NCBI GenBank assembly: GCA_030636465.1
Contig: DAOVWW010000034.1
Location: 1-9,645 of the forward strand
DNA: 9,645 nt
DNA from: Gammaproteobacteria bacterium
GTDB lineage: Bacteria; Pseudomonadota; Gammaproteobacteria; BMS3Bbin11
Direction of reading: 5' to 3'
This document shows, piece after piece, positions 1 through 7,727 of the stretch (positions within the stretch are counted from its first letter, which is position 1; each line of letters starts with the position of its first letter). A program made the translations under genes and the position numbers. The notes beneath the pieces are model-generated. The model did not search any database. It saw nothing but the letters and a program-made list of their open reading frames with translations, and had not been told where the DNA came from.

Positions 1-272
1 AATATCGCGTTCTGTAGCCAGCATTTTTTCAGATCATTACCATCCAGGAACACGTCTCCATCGAGAAAAAGTAGGTGAGTAAATATTTTGTTATGGTGGA
101 AATGCGCGGTTATGGTGTTACGTGCTCGAGTAATTAGGCTTTCACCACCAAGTGAAAGGAAGCTATAGTTGATACTAGCAGTATTAAAGCTCAGTAATGA
201 TCGGCCCTCATCAGTATGTCCCCTTCCACTACATGCTGGTGGGCCGACCATGATGTTGACCGAATCAGTCAT
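1..272 (-). CDS. Partial glycosyltransferase-like protein (N-terminal 90 residues, cut by the left edge)
   Basis: Reading the minus strand from the ATG at 272 gives 90 codons without a stop to the edge, so the C-terminal part is outside the window. A good Shine-Dalgarno (AGGGA) lies 8 bases before the ATG. The protein has no signal peptide and begins with a hydrophobic strand followed by Gly-Pro-Pro (MTDSVNIMVGPP). It contains ESLITRARNT at residues 44-53 and THLLFLDGDV at 65-74. In nucleotide-sugar glycosyltransferases of the GT-A fold, a hydrophobic strand ending in a DXD-type triad (here Asp71-Gly-Asp73) binds the metal and sugar nucleotide, and the 'SLITRARN...THLLFLDAD' arrangement is familiar from small bacterial glycosyltransferase-like proteins. 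The gene diverges from nadA. Donor and acceptor cannot be told. Assignment rests on motifs only; the frame itself is well supported. Confidence 0.6.
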   Translation of the reverse strand, partial: MTDSVNIMVGPPACSGRGHTDEGRSLLSFNTASINYSFLSLGGESLITRARNTITAHFHHNKIFTHLLFLDGDVFLDGNDLKKCWLQNAI

Positions 273-379
273 AATGTAGTTCCCTGAATTTAGTGGTTTC
301 TTAAATAGCACGGCTCTGTTATCTTTTCTGATCTTTTTCACACCGTGTATCAGCACATCTTACCAAGATAAATTATCAA
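273..379. promoter_or_regulatory. Divergent intergenic region between the partial glycosyltransferase gene and nadA
   Basis: This 107-base spacer must hold the promoters of both divergent genes, but no convincing -35/-10 pair stands out; TTATCT at 319-324 is a weak -10 candidate for nadA. Directly before the nadA start is an 11-base palindrome, GATAA-A-TTATC (367-377), where a Shine-Dalgarno would normally lie. nadA has no clear purine-rich ribosome site. The palindrome could be a small operator or chance in AT-rich DNA. Confidence 0.35.
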
Positions 380-1483
380 ATGTCAGATAAGTCAGTAACA
401 GCCATTAACGAGGCAACCATCTCAATTGAAGAGCTGGATCGCATAGAAAAGCAGGCGGCAAGTATCAGCTGCCCTTTACCTCTTCCTGAACATGAAAAAA
501 ATTCCTTGATGGAAGAAATTAAGGAATTGCTGGAGCAGAAGGATGCAGTACTGATTGCGCATTATTATGTTGACGATGACCTGCAGGAACTGGCACTGAA
601 AACCGGTGGGCATGTTTCCGATTCTCTGGAAATGGCACGTTTTGGTCATGATCATCCGGCGCAGACATTAATTGTTGCCGGGGTTAGATTCATGGGTGAA
701 ACGGCTAAGATACTTAATCCGGAAAAGCGTGTGCTGATGGTTGAGGATGAGGCCACCTGTTCGTTAGATTTATCCTGCCCGATTGACCGGTTTAGTACTT
801 TTTGTGATGCCCACCCGGATCGCAAGGTCGTGGTGTATGCCAATACCAGTGCTGCAATAAAAGCGCGCTCTGACTGGGTAGTGACCTCAGGCATCGCACT
901 CGATATCGTGCGTCATTTACACGAACAGGGTGAAAAAATTCTGTGGGCACCGGATCGCCACCTGGGTGACTATATACAACATCAGACCGGTGCAGATATG
1001 CTGCTTTGGGGCGGTGTCTGTGTGGTGCATGATGAATATCGCAGTAAAGAATTAATGTTAATGAAAGAAGAAATGCCGGATGCCATGGTGCTGGTACATC
1101 CGGAATCACCACGCTCAATTATTCAGTTGGCCGACTTTGTTGGATCCACAACAGGTTTGATCAATGCTGTGCAGCAGAGCGACGCTAAACGCTTTATCGT
1201 TGCGACGGATCGGGGAATATTTTACAAAATGCGCTCCATTGCCGGAGATAAAGAATTGATTGAAGCGCCTACAGCAGGAAAAGGGGCAAGCTGTGTTTCC
1301 TGTGGGCATTGCCCCTGGATGGCCATCAACACCTTACATAAAATACGTGACATTCTTAAAAATGGTGGTAAAACCATTGAAATTGACAATAAAATTGCAA
1401 AACAAGCACTTATTCCAATTCAGCGGATGCTAGATTTTGCAGCTCAGCGAGAAGTCGATATGAAGATCCGTGGTGACGCCTGA
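380..1483 (+). CDS. nadA: Quinolinate synthase NadA
   Basis: NadA condenses iminoaspartate (from NadB) with dihydroxyacetone phosphate to quinolinate, the first ring compound of de novo NAD synthesis, in the cytoplasm. It needs a [4Fe-4S] cluster. The 367 residues carry the family landmarks: [13 protein letters not shown] (60-72), [14 protein letters not shown] (76-89), [14 protein letters not shown] (101-114), the cysteine stretch [10 protein letters not shown] (125-134), [10 protein letters not shown] (211-220) and [14 protein letters not shown] (302-315). The three cluster ligands correspond to Cys127, Cys214 and Cys311, each displaced by 14 from E. coli Cys113, Cys200 and Cys297, so the protein is about 14 residues longer at the N-terminus and otherwise collinear. 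The ATG at 380 lacks a clear Shine-Dalgarno, and a slightly later start cannot be excluded. nadB is not in the window. The gene looks intact. Confidence 0.97.
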   Translation: MSDKSVTAINEATISIEELDRIEKQAASISCPLPLPEHEKNSLMEEIKELLEQKDAVLIAHYYVDDDLQELALKTGGHVSDSLEMARFGHDHPAQTLIVAGVRFMGETAKILNPEKRVLMVEDEATCSLDLSCPIDRFSTFCDAHPDRKVVVYANTSAAIKARSDWVVTSGIALDIVRHLHEQGEKILWAPDRHLGDYIQHQTGADMLLWGGVCVVHDEYRSKELMLMKEEMPDAMVLVHPESPRSIIQLADFVGSTTGLINAVQQSDAKRFIVATDRGIFYKMRSIAGDKELIEAPTAGKGASCVSCGHCPWMAINTLHKIRDILKNGGKTIEIDNKIAKQALIPIQRMLDFAAQREVDMKIRGDA

Positions 1484-1523
1484 TTTATCAACCACCCACG
1501 ATAGTCAATGTTTACGGGCATTC

Positions 1524-1532
1524 TGTTATAAT
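1524..1532 (+). promoter_or_regulatory. Candidate extended -10 promoter for gltA
   Basis: TGTTATAAT gives a perfect TATAAT box (1527-1532) preceded by the TGN extension of extended -10 promoters. No good -35 hexamer sits 16-18 bases upstream (GTCAAT at 1504-1509), which fits the extended -10 class. Transcription would start near 1539-1540, giving a 5' leader of about 80 bases before the gltA start. No riboswitch or terminator is recognisable in the nadA-gltA gap (1484-1620). Confidence 0.5.
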
Positions 1533-1620
1533 CTGCCCCGTTCAGGAACATTCCAGCACGCTTTTGCTCTAATCAGAAGAAGTAAACCAAAGTGCGGTTG
1601 GAAAATATAAGAGGGTAACA

Positions 1621-2922
1621 ATGACTGATAAAAAAACAGTAACCATTACTGATAACCGAAACGGTAACAAAGTTGATTTGCCTATCCTGACAGGTACGCA
1701 TGGGCCGGATGTTTTTGATATCCGCAAGATGTACTCAAGCCTGGAAATGTTTACCTATGACCCGGGGTTTGTATCGACTTCCACTTGCAGCAGTTACATC
1801 ACCTACATAGATGGTGATGAAGGTGTATTGTTATACCGGGGTTATCCTATTGAGCAACTGGCAGAAAAGAGTACTTATATCGAAGTCTGCTATCTGTTAT
1901 TAAACGGATCACTGCCTTCGGCGTCGCAGCTTGCCAAATTCACAGCGAATATTACCCAGCATACAATGGTGCATGAAGGTATGCGCCGATTCTATAGCGG
2001 CTTCCGTCATGATGCACACCCTATGGCATTTATGCTGGGATCGGTAGGTGCCATGTCATCGTTCTATCATGACTCCACCGATGTTTCGAACCCTCGCCAT
2101 CGTGAAATTTCTGCTCACAGGTTAATCGCAAAAATGCCGACCCTGGCGGCAGATAGTTATAAGTATTCTATGGGACTGCCATTTAATTTCCCAAAGAACA
2201 ATCTGGATTATTCAGAAAACTTTTTGCATATGATGTTTGCGCTGCCTACAGAAGAGTATGTTGTGAATCCCATCCATGCGAAGGCGCTCAACCTTATTTT
2301 AATTCTGCATGCCGATCACGAACAGAATGCCAGTACTTCATCTGTCCGGCTCGCGAGTTCATCAGGTGCGAACCCCTTTGCCAGTGTTTGTGCTGGTATT
2401 GCATCATTGTGGGGACCGGCACATGGCGGCGCAAATGAGGCTGTTATCCGAACCCTGGAAGAGATCGGCGATGTAAAAAATATCCCAAAATTTGTAGCAC
2501 GGGCAAAGGATAAAAATGATGACTATCGCCTGATGGGTTTTGGTCATCGTATATATAAAAACTTTGACCCGCGTGCCATGTTGATCAGGGGAGCATGCCA
2601 TGACTTGCTTGATGATATGGGTGAATATGATGATCCCTTATTTGAAATAGCGCTGGAACTTGAACGCATTGCGCTTGAGGATGAGTATTTCAAGGAACGT
2701 AAGCTGTATCCCAATGTTGATTTTTATTCCGGCATCATCATGAGAGCTATGGGTATCCCGATAAATATGTTTACTGTTGTCTTTGCCATGGCACGTACTG
2801 TCGGCTGGATAGCTCAGTGGATGGAAATGATGGATGATCCGGAACAGCGTATTGGCCGTCCTCGCCAGCTCTATGTAGGCAATGCCACAAGGGATTACGT
2901 ACCTATCGACAAACGCGATTGA
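1621..2922 (+). CDS. gltA: Citrate synthase, type II (TCA cycle entry)
   Basis: The enzyme condenses acetyl-CoA and oxaloacetate to citrate and CoA in the cytoplasm. The 433 residues match the usual length of the hexameric Gram-negative type. The N-terminal region (about 1-60, including [14 protein letters not shown] at 52-65) is typical of that type. Visible catalytic elements are [12 protein letters not shown] (229-240), GPAHGGAN (265-272; His268, the base/acid histidine), GFGHRIYK (306-313; His309) and YPNVDFYSG (363-371; Asp367, the catalytic aspartate). Substrate-binding arginines are seen in ARTVGW (391-396) and RPRQLY (413-418). A GAGG ribosome site (1611-1614) lies 6 bases before the ATG. 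The gene has its own likely promoter at 1524-1532 and is followed after 24 bases by the HPP-family gene with no terminator between them, so read-through is likely. Confidence 0.98.
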   Translation: MTDKKTVTITDNRNGNKVDLPILTGTHGPDVFDIRKMYSSLEMFTYDPGFVSTSTCSSYITYIDGDEGVLLYRGYPIEQLAEKSTYIEVCYLLLNGSLPSASQLAKFTANITQHTMVHEGMRRFYSGFRHDAHPMAFMLGSVGAMSSFYHDSTDVSNPRHREISAHRLIAKMPTLAADSYKYSMGLPFNFPKNNLDYSENFLHMMFALPTEEYVVNPIHAKALNLILILHADHEQNASTSSVRLASSSGANPFASVCAGIASLWGPAHGGANEAVIRTLEEIGDVKNIPKFVARAKDKNDDYRLMGFGHRIYKNFDPRAMLIRGACHDLLDDMGEYDDPLFEIALELERIALEDEYFKERKLYPNVDFYSGIIMRAMGIPINMFTVVFAMARTVGWIAQWMEMMDDPEQRIGRPRQLYVGNATRDYVPIDKRD

Positions 2923-2946
2923 AGATTTATCCGGTTGCTTAGGTAA

Positions 2947-3855
2947 ATGAAAAAACTGCAGGCGATATTAGGGATAGGAACTGCGCCTGTCAGTCATACT
3001 GAGCGACTGATATCTGCTGCTGGTGGTTTTGCCGGTATCCTGGCTATTTTCCTGGTCAGTAATTTATTCCTGCCAATTGGTTCGGCGGCAATGATAGTCG
3101 CCTCTATGGGGGCTTCTGCAGTCCTGCTGTTTGCCGTCCCTCATGGTCCTCTATCACAGCCCTGGTCTGTGTTTGCCGGGCATATGGTTTCCGCCGTGAT
3201 TGGTGTGAGCTGTGCAATCCTGATTCCTGACCTGTTTATTGCTGCAGCGGTTGCCGTGGGCCTGGCAATTGGCGTCATGCATTACATCAGAGCTATTCAC
3301 CCACCGGGTGGCGCTACGGCACTAACGGCAGTGGCAGGTGGTGCCGAGGTGCATGCCCTGGGCTACCAGTTTGTATTAACACCCATATTGCTCAATGTCA
3401 TTGTTATCCTTGTTATTGCATTTATCTTTAATGCACCCTTTAAGTGGCGTCGCTATCCTGCGGTGTTAAAAGAAGCACCGCTGAAAGGGCCTTATGACCA
3501 GATATCCCATGCAGATCTGGTCTATGCCCTAAGTGAGGTTAATTCCTACGTGGATATTTCAGAAAATGACCTGCTAAATATTTACAATCTAGCCACCAGT
3601 CGTTCGATTGAGGCAGATCACATGCATGTTTCTTTAATCAAATTGCGTCACTATTACAGCGATGGCGCTGCCGGTGAAAGCTGGTCAGTGAGGCAGCTGG
3701 TAGATGAAGATGATGACGGGAAAATGGTGATCTACAAAACTTTAGTCGGACCCGATGAACGCAGCAGCGGACATATTACACGTCAGGAATTTGCCAGTTG
3801 GGCAAGTTACGAAGTTGAGCCTGATGGCGCTGACTGGAAAAGAGTAGAACGCTAA
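2947..3855 (+). CDS. HPP-family integral membrane protein with an unassigned C-terminal domain
   Basis: Residues 20-165 form the HPP domain (named for its His-Pro-Pro motif): five hydrophobic stretches at about 22-43, 44-64, 74-93, 95-114 and 139-161, with the signature RAIHPPGGATALTAV at 115-129 (HPP 118-120) and GPLSQPW at 67-73. Some HPP proteins of cyanobacteria and plastids have been linked to nitrite transport; for bacterial members the function is mostly unknown, so no substrate is given here. Many bacterial relatives carry CBS domains behind the membrane part. Here residues 185-302 are soluble, with alternating charged and aromatic residues (RHYYSDG, ASWASYEVEPDGADW), and show no CBS pattern I recognise. 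The ribosome site is weak (AGGT about 4 bases upstream). The gene starts 24 bases after gltA and probably shares its transcript. Confidence 0.85.
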   Translation: MKKLQAILGIGTAPVSHTERLISAAGGFAGILAIFLVSNLFLPIGSAAMIVASMGASAVLLFAVPHGPLSQPWSVFAGHMVSAVIGVSCAILIPDLFIAAAVAVGLAIGVMHYIRAIHPPGGATALTAVAGGAEVHALGYQFVLTPILLNVIVILVIAFIFNAPFKWRRYPAVLKEAPLKGPYDQISHADLVYALSEVNSYVDISENDLLNIYNLATSRSIEADHMHVSLIKLRHYYSDGAAGESWSVRQLVDEDDDGKMVIYKTLVGPDERSSGHITRQEFASWASYEVEPDGADWKRVER

Positions 3856-3884
3856 GCTTATAAGCTAGCAATTTTAAGAAAATT
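3851..3884. repeat. Two small adjacent palindromes after the HPP gene
   Basis: AGCTTATAAGCT (3855-3866) is a perfect 12-base palindrome that overlaps the last base of the HPP stop codon, and GCT/AGC flank it at 3851-3853 and 3867-3869 with a one-base bulge. It is followed at once by AATTTT-aag-AAAATT (3870-3884). Neither has a T-run that would make a standard terminator. They form the first part of a string of inverted repeats in the 3856-3992 gap. Confidence 0.4.
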
Positions 3885-3913
3885 GTGGGAGCCGCACCCC
3901 GTGGCTCCAACAA
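3883..3913. repeat. REP-like imperfect inverted repeat
   Basis: TTGTGGGAGCC and GGCTCCAACAA are 11-base arms with one mismatch around the 9-base loop GCACCCCGT. The GGGAGCC...GGCTCC core with a C/G-rich loop looks like the repetitive extragenic palindromes found in many gammaproteobacterial genomes, and its place between two genes fits. No T-tract follows, so it is not a standard rho-independent terminator. A second smaller stem, CCCAGA/TCTGGG (3916-3921 with 3935-3940), follows immediately. Whether it is repeated elsewhere in the genome cannot be seen here. Confidence 0.45.
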
Positions 3914-3945
3914 CTCCCAGAAATCAGTCCTTGCTCTGGGTATTT

Positions 3946-3989
3946 CCGCTGAATCCTGAATATTAAATTGATTATTCAGGATTCAGCGG
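3946..3989. promoter_or_regulatory. Perfect 17-base-arm palindrome, candidate operator of the TetR-family gene
   Basis: CCGCTGAATCCTGAATA (3946-3962) is repeated exactly in inverted orientation at 3973-3989, separated by the AT-rich spacer TTAAATTGAT. The right arm ends 3 bases before the ATG at 3993. TetR proteins usually bind palindromes next to their own gene, so this is the obvious autoregulatory site. It is longer than a typical TetR operator, which leaves room for two dimers. In RNA it would form a strong hairpin whose 3' arm contains the G-rich sequence just before the start codon, so it could also limit translation. There is no T-run, so it is not a terminator. Confidence 0.5.
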
Positions 3990-3992
3990 GGT

Positions 3993-4634
3993 ATGATGAC
4001 GGGCAACTATCCTCAATTGTACGAACTAATGACCGAATCTCAACAGGAAATTGATCAAATCAAGGCGGCGATACTTGCTGCTGCGCAGGAGCGCTTCAGA
4101 GGGTTTGGCTACGGTAAAACAACCATGGCTGAAATTGCTGAAGATGTGAATATGTCTGCAGCCAACCTTTATCGCTACTTTCATAATAAGCAGGATATTG
4201 CCGCAGAGTGCACTGGCCAGTGCATGGCAGACCTGGATGCTTCGCTGGACAAGGTTGTCAGGCTGCCAAATCTTAACAGTACTCAGCGATTACACCTGTA
4301 TGTACAGACGGCCATGCGCCACTACTATGAAATGATGCATGATGTCCCGCGTCTGCATGAGTTGATAGAAAATATAACCAGCAATTACCCGCAGTTAATT
4401 CACGACAAAAATGAAAAAAATGAAAGGCAGATAGCTGCAATATTGCAACAGGGCGTGGATCAGGGAGAATTTGAAATAGAGGATGTAAAAACATCCGCTT
4501 CAGCAGTTAGCAAAGCAACTGCGATGTTTTCCACTCCATTTTTTATGCAGATCTATTCCATCGAAGAATTTGAAAAAATGGCAGTCAATGTCGTCGCACT
4601 CATTATCAACGGACTTAGAAAAACAACACAATAA
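3993..4634 (+). CDS. TetR/AcrR-family transcriptional regulator
   Basis: The 213 residues show the standard TetR N-terminal DNA-binding domain: helix 1 around 20-37 (IDQIKAAILAAAQERF), GYGKTTMAEIAEDVNM (39-54) and recognition helix SAANLYRYFHNKQDIA (55-70). The rest is a helical ligand-binding domain without recognisable specificity. Such proteins usually repress an adjacent efflux or lipid gene and release DNA on binding a small hydrophobic ligand. The transporter gene follows after 17 bases on the same strand, so it is likely co-transcribed and self-regulated through the palindrome at 3946-3989. The start is uncertain: ATG codons lie at 3993, 3996 and 4029. The G-run at 3988-3991 is the only ribosome-like site and best suits 3996; a start at 4029 (MTESQQ...) would give a more typical TetR N-terminus but has no Shine-Dalgarno. 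Confidence 0.9.
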   Translation: MMTGNYPQLYELMTESQQEIDQIKAAILAAAQERFRGFGYGKTTMAEIAEDVNMSAANLYRYFHNKQDIAAECTGQCMADLDASLDKVVRLPNLNSTQRLHLYVQTAMRHYYEMMHDVPRLHELIENITSNYPQLIHDKNEKNERQIAAILQQGVDQGEFEIEDVKTSASAVSKATAMFSTPFFMQIYSIEEFEKMAVNVVALIINGLRKTTQ

Positions 4635-4651
4635 TATCCGGGACTATTACT

Positions 4652-6976
4652 ATGCATAATTTTGAAAAACGATTTGGTGAGTTGGTAATACAGTATCGAT
4701 GGGTAGTAATCATAACCTGTCTTATTCTTGTGGGTTTGATGGCGAGTGGCGGTAAGCATCTGTCAATGACCACCAACTACCGGGTGTTCTTCAGTGAGGA
4801 CAACCCCCAGCGTATGGCCTTTGAAGCACTGGAGGCCACTTATGCGAAAAATGATAACGTTATGTTTGTTATTGCTCCTGTTGAGGGCGAGGTCTTTACA
4901 AAACACGTTATGGAAGCGGTGCATGAACTGACGCATAAAGCCTGGCAAACGCCATATTCTTCCAGAGTAGACTCAGTAACTAACTATCAGCATACCGAGG
5001 CTGAAGGTGATGACCTGCTGGTTGAAGATCTGGTAGAAGATCCTGCCGTACTGACTGAAGAAAGGCTGGCCTACATCAAGAACATTGCCGTCAATGAACC
5101 TTTACTTATTCATCGATTAATATCTGATCGTGCACATGTAACGGCAGTGAATGTCACCGTACAGTTGCCAGGAATTAATGAATCAACTGAGACGCCCGAA
5201 GTGGTCGCGCATGCGCGCAAGCTGGCTGATGAAATCGAAGCAAAATACCCATTTATAAAAATCTATATGACCGGCATGGTGATGATGAATAATGGGTTTT
5301 CCGAGGCATCAATAAATGATATGACCTCGTTAATCCCGCTAAGCTTTCTGGTGATGATGGTCATGTTGTTTCTGATGATCCGAGGTTTTGCGGGTACCAT
5401 TTTAACAATGATAGTGATCATCCTGTCAGTCATGTCAGCGATGGGTGCAGGGGGCCACATCGGTTATCCGATTACACCTCCGAGTGCCACAGCACCCACG
5501 GTAATACTTACCGTGGCAATAGCAAATTCGGTTCACGTGCTGGTGTCGTTTTACCATTATATGCGAGAAGGTATGCCGAAAATTGATGCGCTGATAGAAA
5601 GCCTGCGTGTCAATCTTCAACCGGTATTCCTGACCAGCCTGACGACATCAATTGGTTTCCTGAGCATGAATTTTTCAGACGTGCCTCCTTTTAACCACCT
5701 TGGTAATTTTGTGGCTATTGGTGTGGGTATGTCCTTCCTGCTAGCCGTGACATTCCTGCCTGCAGTCATCAGTCTGCTGCCTGTTAAAGTACGGGTAAAG
5801 AAAGAGAAGGGTGACAGGCTGATGATCTGGCTCGGTAATTTTGTAGTCAATAATCGTCGCATGTTACTACCTGGTATGACATTGCTGGTAGTGCTACTCA
5901 TATCATTCCTGCCACGCAATGAACTGAATGATGTGTTTGTTGAATACTTCGATGAAACCATTCCCTTCCGCCAGGCAACAGATTTTACCGTGGAAAATTT
6001 AACAGGTATGTATCTGATCGATTTCTCTGTTGAGTCGGCAGAACCGGGTGGGATCAGCGAACCGGAGTTTCAGCAGGAAGTTGAAGATTTTGCCAACTGG
6101 TTCCGCTCACAGCCTGAGACCATTCATGTCAACGTCTATACAGACATCATGAAGCGATTAAACCGAAACATGCATGGTGATAATAATAAGATGTATCGTC
6201 TGCCAGACGAGCGCAACCTTGCCGCCCAGTATTTGCTGATGTATGAAATGTCTTTGCCCTACGGCCTGGATCTTAATAACCAGATCAACGTAGATAAGTC
6301 AGCGACACGCATGGTGGTAACATTAAAGACCTTATCAACCAATCAGTTGATAGACCTCGAGCATCGATCAGACCAATGGATGGTTGAAAATGCAAAGTTT
6401 ATTAAAGCCGCTGCAGCGAGTGGCCCAACAATGATGTTTGCACACATCGGTAAACGGAACATCATCAGCATGCTGGCGGGTACCACCATCGCCCTGGTAT
6501 TGATTTCCCTGATAATGATCATCGCCTTGCGATCGTTCAAGCTTGGTTTGGTTAGCATGGTGCCTAACCTCGTTCCAGCCGCTATGGGTTTTGGTATATG
6601 GGGGATATTTGTAGGAGAAATCGGTCTGGGTTTGTCAGTGGTCACCAGCATGACCCTGGGTATCGTTGTCGATGACACGGTACATTTCATGAGCAAATAC
6701 CGGAGAGCCCGTGTTGAAAAGGGTTACGATTCTGAGCAGGCGGTGCGTTATGCATTTACCAGTGTTGGCCGTGCCCTGCTGGTAACATCGGTCGTTCTTA
6801 TTGCCGGCTTCCTGGTGCTGTCATTCTCAGCATTTAAACTGAATTCCGACATGGGATTATTAACAGCGTTGGTCATTGCCCTGGCCTTGCTCGCTGACTT
6901 CCTGTTGTTACCACCATTGCTAATGAAAATTGAAGGAAAATCTAATGAAAAAGATACTACTGCTAGCACTGCTTAG
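4652..6976 (+). CDS. RND-superfamily (MMPL-type) inner-membrane transporter
   Basis: The 774-residue protein has the twofold RND layout: TM1 (about 16-33), a periplasmic domain (35-220), TM2-TM6 (225-377), TM7 (403-420), a second periplasmic domain (425-600) and TM8-TM12 (606-757). The paired TM4/TM10 segments are VILTVAIANSVHVLVSFYHY (284-303) and MTLGIVVDDTVHFMSKYRRA (667-686); the Asp-Asp pair at 674-675 is where the family carries its proton-relay acids, while the first repeat has Asn-Ser there. At about 770 residues it is shorter than drug exporters such as AcrB (about 1050) and belongs to the MMPL/HpnN-like group, which tends to move lipids. It needs no obvious membrane-fusion partner; none is present. 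It follows the TetR gene by 17 bases and overlaps the next gene by 32 bases. The cargo cannot be read from the sequence. Confidence 0.93.
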   Translation: MHNFEKRFGELVIQYRWVVIITCLILVGLMASGGKHLSMTTNYRVFFSEDNPQRMAFEALEATYAKNDNVMFVIAPVEGEVFTKHVMEAVHELTHKAWQTPYSSRVDSVTNYQHTEAEGDDLLVEDLVEDPAVLTEERLAYIKNIAVNEPLLIHRLISDRAHVTAVNVTVQLPGINESTETPEVVAHARKLADEIEAKYPFIKIYMTGMVMMNNGFSEASINDMTSLIPLSFLVMMVMLFLMIRGFAGTILTMIVIILSVMSAMGAGGHIGYPITPPSATAPTVILTVAIANSVHVLVSFYHYMREGMPKIDALIESLRVNLQPVFLTSLTTSIGFLSMNFSDVPPFNHLGNFVAIGVGMSFLLAVTFLPAVISLLPVKVRVKKEKGDRLMIWLGNFVVNNRRMLLPGMTLLVVLLISFLPRNELNDVFVEYFDETIPFRQATDFTVENLTGMYLIDFSVESAEPGGISEPEFQQEVEDFANWFRSQPETIHVNVYTDIMKRLNRNMHGDNNKMYRLPDERNLAAQYLLMYEMSLPYGLDLNNQINVDKSATRMVVTLKTLSTNQLIDLEHRSDQWMVENAKFIKAAAASGPTMMFAHIGKRNIISMLAGTTIALVLISLIMIIALRSFKLGLVSMVPNLVPAAMGFGIWGIFVGEIGLGLSVVTSMTLGIVVDDTVHFMSKYRRARVEKGYDSEQAVRYAFTSVGRALLVTSVVLIAGFLVLSFSAFKLNSDMGLLTALVIALALLADFLLLPPLLMKIEGKSNEKDTTASTA

Positions 6977-7727
6977 TTTATTTATAACCCCCTCGGCCTG
7001 GGCACTTAGTGCTGAAGAAAAAGGCCTGAAGATCGCCCAGAAAGCCGATGAACTGGATACCGGCTGGGGTGATCAGATGCAAACACTTGAAATGATACTA
7101 CGTAACAAGCAGGGTAAAGAGAGCAGCCGGCAAATTCGCGGTCGTTCGTTGGAAGTCATTGGTGACGGTGACAAATCCATGTCTATTTTCGATACCCCGG
7201 CAGACGTCAAGGGAACTGCATTTTTAAGTTTTACCCATGTAAATAAACCGGATGATCAATGGTTATATTTACCTGCACTGAAACGTGTAAAGCGAATTGC
7301 ATCAAAAAATAAATCTGGACCTTTTATGGGCAGTGAATTTGCATTTGAAGATATGTCCTCTCAGGAAGTCGATAAATATACCTACAAATGGCTGCGTGAT
7401 GAAAAACTGGATGGAAAGGATGTCTATGTAATAGAACGGGTACCGGTAGACAAGCATTCGGGGTACACACGGCAGATCGTGTGGGGTGATAAGGTAATCG
7501 ACCACCCGGTAAAAGTTGAATTTTATGATCGTAAAAACTCGCTGTTAAAAACACTAGTATTTATCGGCTACAAACAGTACCTGGATAAATTCTGGCGGCC
7601 TGATCAAATGCATATGGTTAACCACCAGAATGGTAAAAGTACATTGCTAAAGTTTAGTGATTACAGTTTTAATAATGGGCTTACTGATAGAGATTTTGAC
7701 CGAAATTCCCTTAAGCGGGCACGTTAA
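6945..7727 (+). CDS. Periplasmic LolA-like protein (outer membrane lipoprotein-sorting family)
   Basis: The 260-residue precursor has a signal peptide (MKKILLLALLSLFITPSAWA, likely cut after residue 20). The mature part resembles the LolA-like family often annotated 'outer membrane lipoprotein-sorting protein': DQWLYLPALKRVKRIAS (104-120) and SGPFMGSEFAFEDMS (124-138) are its characteristic stretches. Related proteins fold as an open half-barrel that shields a lipid or acyl chain in the periplasm. True LolA is shorter (about 200 residues) and not linked to such a transporter, so this is a paralogue with another cargo. The ATG at 6945 was chosen because AAGGA lies 7 bases upstream and the signal peptide starts there; an in-frame TTG at 6930 would add MKENL and looks worse. 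It overlaps the transporter's end by 32 bases and the next start by 1 base, suggesting fixed stoichiometry with both. Confidence 0.9.
   Translation: MKKILLLALLSLFITPSAWALSAEEKGLKIAQKADELDTGWGDQMQTLEMILRNKQGKESSRQIRGRSLEVIGDGDKSMSIFDTPADVKGTAFLSFTHVNKPDDQWLYLPALKRVKRIASKNKSGPFMGSEFAFEDMSSQEVDKYTYKWLRDEKLDGKDVYVIERVPVDKHSGYTRQIVWGDKVIDHPVKVEFYDRKNSLLKTLVFIGYKQYLDKFWRPDQMHMVNHQNGKSTLLKFSDYSFNNGLTDRDFDRNSLKRAR

Noticed and set aside
792..1118. Open frame of 108 codons on the minus strand inside nadA
   Set aside because: It lies wholly antisense to a clearly conserved enzyme, and its translation has no family features; it is a shadow of the nadA codons.
3883..3913. Hairpin after the HPP gene as a rho-independent terminator
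   Set aside because: No T-tract follows the right arm; the sequence continues CTCCCAGAAATC. Kept as a REP-like repeat instead.
5617..5961. Minus-strand open frames inside the transporter gene (also 6343-6696)
   Set aside because: Both are antisense to conserved transmembrane and periplasmic parts of the transporter; basic, Thr/Ile/Met-rich translations are what antisense membrane-protein codons give.
6930..6944. TTG start adding five residues to the LolA-like protein
   Set aside because: The ATG at 6945 has AAGGA at good spacing and begins a standard signal peptide; the TTG lies before that ribosome site.
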